32,533 bases of DNA from a virus, in IMG/VR virus record IMGVR_UViG_3300038548_000276, positions 1-32,533 of that record, one strand, 5' to 3'. Position numbers and translations under genes: made by a program. Of this stretch, positions 29,130 to 32,533 are shown in pieces. The notes under the pieces are model-generated. The model did no database searches. It was not told the origin of the DNA and worked only from the letters and a program-made list of their open reading frames with translations. The number at the start of each line of letters is the position of its first letter. Position 1 is the stretch's first letter.

Positions 29130-29432
29130 TTAGACTTCATCTGAAATCGCGCCAAAATCTTCAGGTTTAACCGATTTATCCTTAATTAATTCTTTCTCAA
29201 CTAGAAGCGCATAACCTGCGATGTCATGCCAATTATCGACTAGACTTGGATCTCCGTTCAGTATCCTTGCTATTTTGCAGAAGATCATATCTAACGCCTC
29301 TCTATGTAAGGGGGATATTCTTCCGTTCTTAGCAAACTTCATATTAGCTTTTAAATTAAAACTTATTGCGCAGTAATCAGCAAAGCTACCATATTTGCTA
29401 TCACGATCTTTTATTGTTTCTTCTACACTCAC
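29130..29432 (-). CDS. DUF6378-like phage protein
   Basis: The 100-residue product starts with GTG after GAGAGAAGGT. It reads MSVEETIKDRDSKYGSFADY, then SFNLKANMKF, REALDMIFCKIARILNGDPS and VDNWHDIAGYALLVEKEL. The R-x-x-K-YG-x-F start, the EALDMIFCKIARILNGDP helix and the D-N-W-x-D-I-A-GY motif are those of DUF6378, a widespread phage family. I believe the motif arrangement (acidic residues in paired helices) resembles all-alpha NTP pyrophosphohydrolases, which is inference. It lies among replication genes. Confidence 0.72.
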   Translation of the reverse strand: MSVEETIKDRDSKYGSFADYCAISFNLKANMKFAKNGRISPLHREALDMIFCKIARILNGDPSLVDNWHDIAGYALLVEKELIKDKSVKPEDFGAISDEV

Positions 29433-29480
29433 CTTCTCTCTCCAGTTTATTTAATCAAATCCCTAACATTTCTACCACGA

Positions 29481-29939
29481 TTAGCCTCTAACCAATCTAT
29501 GTGAATCAATCTCAATTTCACGATTTAAGGCTTCATCCCAATTACTATGAGGCCATCTTTGAGATAGTAGCGCAAAGTTACCTCTTAGAGTTTCTTCGCC
29601 TACCTGGAACTTGCTACCGCCAGCCATTGCTTTTTTCATCATATCCTTGCTTTCTTTCGACTGAGGTAAAGCTTTGTAATCAATTGATTGCTCTGCTGGC
29701 TTTTCGGTTGAGCAGAATTTTAATAGCTGATTAATCTTAGGGAAATATTCAAACTGCTCTCTGCACTTTTTGAAAGCAGTTTTAAGGGCCGATTCTGTTA
29801 GGTAACCAAGACTGTCATAATATCTCTCGGCAAATCTAAAATATAAATTCTTCCTGTCTTGATCTGAATCACCGGTAAACCGTTTGCCAGAAAATTCAAT
29901 TTCTTCATTCAGTATTTTTTGAAAGTCTTTTTTTAGCAT
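29481..29939 (-). CDS. possible helicase-loader-like replication accessory protein
   Basis: The 152-residue product overlaps the replication initiator stop (TAATG), so the two are probably translated together. Residues 15-75 (FSGKRFTGDSDQDRKNLYFR then YDSLGYLTESALKTAFKKCR and FEYFPKINQLLKFC) resemble the N-terminal domain of phage replication accessory proteins, which position a helicase or its loader. The rest is charged and ends HSNWDEALNREIEIDSHRLV. No ATPase motif is present. The assignment relies on position after the initiator gene, as lambda P follows O. Confidence 0.5.
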   Translation of the reverse strand: MLKKDFQKILNEEIEFSGKRFTGDSDQDRKNLYFRFAERYYDSLGYLTESALKTAFKKCREQFEYFPKINQLLKFCSTEKPAEQSIDYKALPQSKESKDMMKKAMAGGSKFQVGEETLRGNFALLSQRWPHSNWDEALNREIEIDSHRLVRG

Positions 29940-30568
29940 TACTTGAATTCCTCTTTCATAAAGTTATTGCTGTAAGGTTGATTAGGTGAGAATTTACTTT
30001 GCCTTTTACTCCAGCCTCTTGCTGCAGCCTTCCAGTCCTTCATAATATTTTTACCAACCTTCCAGCCGTTAGATTCATAGTAATCAAAGAATCCAGTTAC
30101 GTTTAAGCTTTCAGAATTAGAAAACATGAAAGTTTCTTCGCGGGTCGGTTTTGCAAAAACCTTTCTTTTACTCTTTTCTTTTATTGGTTTATGGTTATTG
30201 GTTATTGGTTTATGGTTAGCATTGCCTTCGCTATGCGTTCGCATTGCCTTCGCATCCCATCTAACCTTAGCTGAAAGCCTTGCCTTCTCTGACTTGTTGT
30301 TATATTTCTTAATTTGATCTGAGCACTTTTTGTGAGAGTAGCCTTTTTTTGTTAAAATAAAGAAATCATTTAACACATTTTTAAAGGCTTTTTCTTCATC
30401 ACTCGTACGTATGCAATGAGTTCGCATAAGAATCGCATTATCTTCGCATAAAGGGGACTCATTTAGATAATATGTGTCGAGTAATGATCTGTAAATACCA
30501 TGCTCTAACAAGCTTAAATGGCCTGTATCTCGACGGTAATCACCTATGTTAAATTGGTAGTAGTGCAT
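29939..30568 (-). CDS. DUF1376 replication initiation protein
   Basis: The 209-residue protein starts MHYYQFNIGDYRRDTGHLSL and continues LEHGIYRSLLDTYYLNE, the DUF1376 signature, a phage/plasmid replication-initiation winged-helix domain. A basic, asparagine-rich linker (THSEGNANHKPITNNHKPIK) follows, encoded by an iteron-like repeat. A C-terminal part ends WKVGKNIMKDWKAAARGWSK, as is typical. The ATG at 30568 was preferred over a TTG at 30586 because family members begin here and an AAGG site precedes it. It should bind origin DNA and recruit the helicase machinery. The leader and an internal repeat array are listed separately. Confidence 0.85.
   Translation of the reverse strand: MHYYQFNIGDYRRDTGHLSLLEHGIYRSLLDTYYLNESPLCEDNAILMRTHCIRTSDEEKAFKNVLNDFFILTKKGYSHKKCSDQIKKYNNKSEKARLSAKVRWDAKAMRTHSEGNANHKPITNNHKPIKEKSKRKVFAKPTREETFMFSNSESLNVTGFFDYYESNGWKVGKNIMKDWKAAARGWSKRQSKFSPNQPYSNNFMKEEFK
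30181..30255. repeat. iteron-like repeat array inside the replication initiator gene
   Basis: TTATTGGTTTATGGTTA occurs twice without error (30181-30197 and 30202-30218), 21 bases apart. GCATTGCCTTCGC occurs twice (30219-30231 and 30241-30253), 22 bases apart, and TTCGC recurs at 30227, 30238 and 30249, 11 bases apart. Spacings of whole helical turns are typical of initiator-binding iterons. A pyrimidine-rich AT tract (30149-30190) adjoins it. As in lambda, where iterons lie inside O, this is a candidate origin. Confidence 0.5.
30421..30451. repeat. paired TTCGCATAA repeats
   Basis: TTCGCATAA occurs at 30421-30429 and 30443-30451, exactly 22 bases apart, with an imperfect TCGCATT copy between. 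The same TTCGCAT core occurs at 30238 and 30249 in the main array, so it may be a further part of an origin or initiator-binding region. Confidence 0.4.
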
Positions 30569-30573
30569 ATTTG

Positions 30574-30664
30574 GCCTTTGTGTCAATTACCTTTGTTTGA
30601 GAAAAAATACGCGGGCGGCACAAAGGCAGAGGCAAGAAAAGGGATCAATCAATTCACACCCGCG
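30574..30664 (-). promoter_or_regulatory. pseudoknot-like 5' leader of the replication initiator gene
   Basis: In mRNA order: CGCGGGUG (30664-30657), GCCUUUGUG (30627-30619), CGCCCGCG (30617-30610) and CACAAAGGC (30582-30574). The first pairs with the third (eight pairs, one wobble) and the second with the fourth (nine pairs), so the two helices interleave as in a pseudoknot. The last element contains the AAGG site seven bases before the start. The first helix is nearly all G and C in an AT-rich genome. Translation control is inferred. Confidence 0.5.
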
Positions 30665-30675
30665 ATATAATTATC

Positions 30676-30861
30676 TTACTTATCACTCCCCTCTGCAAGT
30701 TTATTTTTAACAGACCAGTAATCAACATAAAACTTATCATGATTCAAGTTTCTACTAACACCTTCAGCTATCAAAATAGCCCTTCTTTCACTAGTTGGCT
30801 CACCTATCATTGTTTCTTCTCTAGAGCCTAGCTCAATGACTTTAACTTGGTATGTGATCAC
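30676..30861 (-). CDS. small hypothetical protein, 61 aa
   Basis: The start is a GTG with an AGGAG six bases upstream. The product has a beta strand start (MITYQVKVIELGSREET), then a helix (TSERRAILIAEGVSRNLNHD), then FYVDYWSVKNKLAEG. No in-frame ATG offers a better start. The small alpha/beta layout recurs in phage early genes, but no family was recognised. It lies directly before the initiator leader. Confidence 0.5.
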   Translation of the reverse strand: MITYQVKVIELGSREETMIGEPTSERRAILIAEGVSRNLNHDKFYVDYWSVKNKLAEGSDK

Positions 30862-30870
30862 ATTTCTCTC

Positions 30871-31029
30871 CTATTCAAAACTAAGAACAATACCCCGAAC
30901 CACTCCGATCGGGAATATCATAAAATTAAAAAAAGCCCACATAGGCCGGTTACAAGTATAATCAATAATGACAGCGTAAAACCAAAGGCCAACACTCATA
31001 AGGATGACAAAGTTAATTAAAATATCCAT
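30871..31029 (-). CDS. small membrane protein, 52 aa
   Basis: The ATG is one base after the stop of the previous gene. The product reads MDILINFVILMSVGLWFYAV, then IIDYTCNRPMWAFFNFMIFP and a basic/hydrophobic end (IGVVRGIVLSFE). Two short membrane segments around residues 4-24 and 31-48 are likely. Small early-expressed membrane proteins of phages often affect host membrane processes, but nothing specific can be assigned here. Confidence 0.5.
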   Translation of the reverse strand: MDILINFVILMSVGLWFYAVIIDYTCNRPMWAFFNFMIFPIGVVRGIVLSFE

Positions 31030-31030
31030 T

Positions 31031-31240
31031 TTATTCTCTACCCCAATTAATCAAATCACGAATAATCTTATCTACACATTCTTGAGCGTTTGCCAAAACC
31101 CTCATAACCTCTTCTTCAGGGCAAGCTATTAAGTAGTCGTCATGAATAAACCAGTTGCCACATGGAGTCACTGAAAAGTCGCTGTGAATAGCTATATGAC
31201 CTATATCGCATGGCTCATTGTCAAGCTTAATGAATTTCAT
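31031..31240 (-). CDS. hypothetical protein, 69 aa
   Basis: GGTGAG precedes the ATG. The product starts MKFIKLDNEPCDIGHIAIHS and continues DFSVTPCGNWFIHDDYLIAC. It carries three cysteines and three histidines in the first 40 residues, then a helical end (EEVMRVLANAQECVDKIIRD). A metal-binding fold is possible. It overlaps the previous gene by 14 bases. No family was recognised. Confidence 0.5.
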   Translation of the reverse strand: MKFIKLDNEPCDIGHIAIHSDFSVTPCGNWFIHDDYLIACPEEEVMRVLANAQECVDKIIRDLINWGRE

Positions 31241-31367
31241 CGTTACTCACCATGCAGCTATCAATAAAATCATGAATCATTAAATACAAGCAGCCCAAGC
31301 CTACAACCCCTGAAAATACCAACACGATGAATAAAATATACATTGCTGTTGGTATCATGCATTTCAT
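31227..31367 (-). CDS. small membrane protein, 46 aa
   Basis: The ATG overlaps the upstream TAA (TAATG). Residues 7-30 (TAMYILFIVLVFSGVVGLGC) form a membrane segment, followed by LYLMIHDFIDSCMVS. It is one of two small single- or double-pass membrane proteins in this early operon. It overlaps the next gene by 14 bases. Function unknown. Confidence 0.5.
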   Translation of the reverse strand: MKCMIPTAMYILFIVLVFSGVVGLGCLYLMIHDFIDSCMVSNDEIH

Positions 31368-31600
31368 TATATGGCCTGAACCTGTAAATACAATGACAAG
31401 TCCTTGACGTGCTTTTTAAGTTCTACACGCTCAAGCTCAAATTGCTCAATCTTCTCAAAAGCTAGCGCAAGACGTTTTTCAAGGGAGTCGATAATGCTAT
31501 TAGTAACTGTAGATAACTCGGTGTATGACTTGGCTGAAGCTATAACTCTGAGTTTAAGCCTGTCAATATCGTTTTTTAGTTCGTTAGGTGAGTCACTCAT
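31367..31600 (-). CDS. coiled-coil hypothetical protein, 77 aa
   Basis: The start overlaps the upstream TGA (ATGA). The product is one long charged helix with heptad spacing: ELKNDIDRLKLRVIASAKSY, then SIIDSLEKRLALAFEKIEQF and ELERVELKKHVKDLSLYLQV. A parallel coiled-coil dimer is likely. No enzymatic signature was seen. It may be an early host-interaction factor, which cannot be tested from sequence. Confidence 0.5.
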   Translation of the reverse strand: MSDSPNELKNDIDRLKLRVIASAKSYTELSTVTNSIIDSLEKRLALAFEKIEQFELERVELKKHVKDLSLYLQVQAI

Positions 31601-31776
31601 CCTTGCTTCTCCTTAAAGTATTCTCGACGCTGCTCTAGGCTCTTGCTGGCCGCTGATTGCTTCATGTTACTAGTTTTCTCTGAGCCAGACATAGAGACTT
31701 GCTGAACAGGCCTGCAGACCTTTAGCGTGCGCTTTGACGTAACTGTGTTGGCGCTTTCTAATCTAAGGCAGCTCAT
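31597..31776 (-). CDS. small hypothetical protein, 59 aa
   Basis: Both ends overlap neighbours as ATGA. The product is basic and serine-rich: MSCLRLESANTVTSKRTLKV, CRPVQQVSMSGSEKTSNMKQ and SAASKSLEQRREYFKEKQG. Its C terminus looks like a basic helix. No known family was recognised. The two ATGA overlaps strongly suggest translation as part of the early operon. Confidence 0.5.
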   Translation of the reverse strand: MSCLRLESANTVTSKRTLKVCRPVQQVSMSGSEKTSNMKQSAASKSLEQRREYFKEKQG

Positions 31777-31934
31777 GATTTACATTCCTTTTTATGAGCT
31801 TTATCAATTAAATCAGCAACGATAGCTTCCTGGGTTTTGATTAACGAATGCTTATCCTTCCTTACTTGCACTAAATCTTCAAGCTTGGGGCGGCTGTTAG
31901 GGTAAATTTTAATTGTTGTTGCTATATTCTTCAT
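31773..31934 (-). CDS. ribbon-helix-helix-like early regulator, 53 aa
   Basis: This is the first gene after the leftward early promoter. MKNIATTIKIYPNSRPKLED is followed by LVQVRKDKHSLIKTQEAIVA and DLIDKAHKKECKS. A short beta strand (TTIKIYP), a helix, a turn and a second helix with AIVADLIDKA fit the Arc/CopG ribbon-helix-helix fold. Proteins of this type bind operators as dimers. Its position next to divergent promoters and an inverted repeat suggests it regulates its own operon. Its stop overlaps the next start. Confidence 0.55.
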   Translation of the reverse strand: MKNIATTIKIYPNSRPKLEDLVQVRKDKHSLIKTQEAIVADLIDKAHKKECKS

Positions 31935-31964
31935 TGTTGAGCCTTGTTTGATTTAAGATGCCTA

Positions 31965-31993
31965 ATATTAATCTTTATTATGTATATTGTCAA
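31965..31993 (-). promoter_or_regulatory. leftward early promoter
   Basis: Reading leftward, TTGACA (31993-31988, perfect consensus) and TAATAT (31970-31965, four of six) are separated by 17 bases. The predicted transcript would start near 31958 and begin with the RHH gene at 31934. It should drive the early operon through the replication genes. Confidence 0.65.
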
Positions 31994-32027
31994 TAACCTA
32001 ATGCAGAATAAAATACATAAAATAAAG
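31973..32027. promoter_or_regulatory. inverted repeat between the divergent early promoters
   Basis: CTTTATTATGTAT (31973-31985) and ATACATAAAATAAAG (32013-32027) are inverted copies differing by a two-base insertion. The left copy lies in the leftward promoter spacer, and the right copy lies next to the rightward -35. A dimeric repressor bound to both could silence or switch the two promoters. The spacing between centres is about four helical turns. Confidence 0.5.
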
Positions 32028-32028
32028 C

Positions 32029-32057
32029 TTTACAATGAAATCAAACGGGCGTAGATT
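32029..32057 (+). promoter_or_regulatory. rightward promoter for the gene at 32098
   Basis: TTTACA (32029-32034, five of six) and TAGATT (32052-32057, four of six) are separated by 17 bases. The transcript would start near 32064, with the gene following at 32098 after an AGAGGAAAG ribosome binding site. Confidence 0.55.
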
Positions 32058-32097
32058 AGATTCATCGAAACAAAACATTAACTAAGAGGAAAGAAGA

Positions 32098-32355
32098 ATG
32101 TTTATAGCTCAACACATAGGCGGAACTATTTACAAAGGCTTTACGCTATCAAGAATTGACGACATGCTTTATAACCACCAAATAGATAATGGAAGCGCTT
32201 ATAGTGAATGGTTGGTTGTCGAGGCAAATAAAGAGCTTAAGTCTAGCGCTGAACTAATATTAGAGACCTATCATAATGATGGGTACATCGGCGATAGCAT
32301 GCCAACAAAAGAGGCGCAGAAAGAATACGACATAGCAAGACTTAGACTTAAATAG
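32098..32355 (+). CDS. hypothetical early protein, 85 aa
   Basis: This is the only rightward gene seen in the right part. The product starts MFIAQHIGGTIYKGFTLSRI and has a helix SAYSEWLVVEANKELKSSAE followed by LILETYHNDGYIGDSM. It ends with a basic helix (EYDIARLRLK). No helix-turn-helix was recognised, so a repressor role cannot be claimed. It is driven by its own divergent promoter and closed by a terminator 21 bases after the stop. Confidence 0.55.
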   Translation: MFIAQHIGGTIYKGFTLSRIDDMLYNHQIDNGSAYSEWLVVEANKELKSSAELILETYHNDGYIGDSMPTKEAQKEYDIARLRLK

Positions 32356-32375
32356 TTAATGCGCCAGCACTCACC

Positions 32376-32406
32376 AAGCCCGTACTATTAGATTAGACGG
32401 GCTTTT
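32376..32406 (+). terminator. rho-independent terminator after the rightward gene
   Basis: AAGCCCGT (32376-32383) and ACGGGCTT (32397-32404) form a perfect eight-base stem with a 13-base loop, followed by TT. The start of the stem lies 21 bases after the stop codon. The loop is long but the stem is GC-rich relative to the genome. Confidence 0.7.
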
Positions 32407-32413
32407 CAGGTGC

Positions 32414-32433
32414 TAAGCCTTACCAGCGGCTTA
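32414..32433 (+). terminator. second hairpin after the rightward gene
   Basis: TAAGCC (32414-32419) and GGCTTA (32428-32433) form a perfect six-base stem with an eight-base loop, followed by TTAGATT. It comes eight bases after the first terminator and could be a back-up terminator or a processing site. Confidence 0.4.
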
Positions 32434-32471
32434 TTAGATTTGAATAGCTGAGACCTCAAGAGGGCAAGACG

Positions 32472-32533
32472 ATGCAAAAGCAGGGCGAAAGCCTTAGAGA
32501 TGGGTTAGCACATGGAGTGCTTAAGATTCTTCG
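32472..32533 (+). CDS. possible partial gene at the right edge
   Basis: An ATG after AAGAGGGC opens a frame that runs to the window end: MQKQGESLRDGLAHGVLKIL. The first 20 residues are too few to recognise a family. The preceding terminator and ribosome-binding-like sequence make a new gene plausible. The stretch between 32434 and 32471 shows nothing else. Confidence 0.3.
   Translation, partial: MQKQGESLRDGLAHGVLKIL

Noticed and set aside
30666-30671. Perfect TATAAT on the plus strand, as a possible antisense-RNA promoter over the initiator leader
   Set aside because: No acceptable -35 lies at 16-18 bases and there is no extended -10. It would be attractive as a pseudoknot antisense regulator but is unsupported.
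32356-32533. Possible tRNA gene suggested by hairpins at the right edge
   Set aside because: The hairpins do not fold into a cloverleaf, and no T-loop sequence was seen.
1-32533. CRISPR array, diversity-generating retroelement, integrase or attachment site
   Set aside because: No spaced direct-repeat array, reverse transcriptase or recombinase gene was found in the window.

Overview
The window is most of a tailed bacteriophage genome, or of a prophage, and is visibly AT-rich. The virion genes follow the order and family membership of Salmonella phage P22: small and large terminase, P22-type portal, scaffold, P22-type coat, gp4, gp10, a tail-needle-like coiled coil, ejection proteins, and a tailspike with a P22 gp9-like head-binding domain. 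The phage therefore probably has a short-tailed (podovirus) virion. The lambda-type nin genes, the DUF1376 replication initiator and the short early genes suggest a lambdoid-style replication module and a gammaproteobacterial host, which is inference. No integrase, CI-like repressor, tRNA or host gene was seen, so lifestyle cannot be decided from this window.

Layout. Positions 1-1172 (+) hold five small phage genes of mostly unknown function. Positions 1194-3249 (+) form a lysis region: a promoter, micro-genes, a polytopic membrane protein, a coiled-coil protein with one C-terminal membrane segment, an M23 endopeptidase and a 3TM holin, nearly all joined by ATGA or TAATG overlaps. Positions 3228-6695 (+) form a surface-protein module including a LamG-like lectin, interrupted by an HNH endonuclease gene. 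Positions 6709-10950 (+) encode TerS, TerL and portal. Positions 10955-12696 (+) are a five-gene accessory cassette bounded by a terminator/promoter on one side and a terminator on the other, with a possible lone Phd/YefM-type antitoxin. Positions 12840-15240 (+) encode scaffold and coat. Positions 15282-20539 (+) encode an EF-hand-like protein, gp4 with an extra C-terminal beta domain, gp10, the needle, a large beta-rich protein and small genes. Positions 20541-26247 (+) encode three ejection proteins and the tailspike. A hairpin at 26252-26270 separates converging transcripts.

Positions 26268-31934 (-) form the early/replication operon, read leftward from a consensus promoter at about 31993. 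In transcription order it holds a ribbon-helix-helix (RHH) regulator, several micro-genes with small membrane proteins, the DUF1376 replication initiator with an iteron-like repeat array inside it, a possible helicase-loader-like gene, DUF6378, another RHH protein, an HNH-AP2 endonuclease, a NinB-like protein, micro-genes and NinG. A divergent promoter at 32029-32057 drives a short rightward gene (32098-32355) ending at a terminator (32376-32406).

The most interesting non-coding signals are four. The 5' leader of the replication initiator has two interleaved complementary pairs in pseudoknot order, the second covering the ribosome binding site. An iteron-like array with 11- and 21/22-base spacing lies inside the initiator gene. 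A Shine-Dalgarno sequence sits in a hairpin loop next to a palindrome at about 28950. An inverted repeat sits between the divergent early promoters. Family assignments come from recognising sequence patterns by eye. No search was run.
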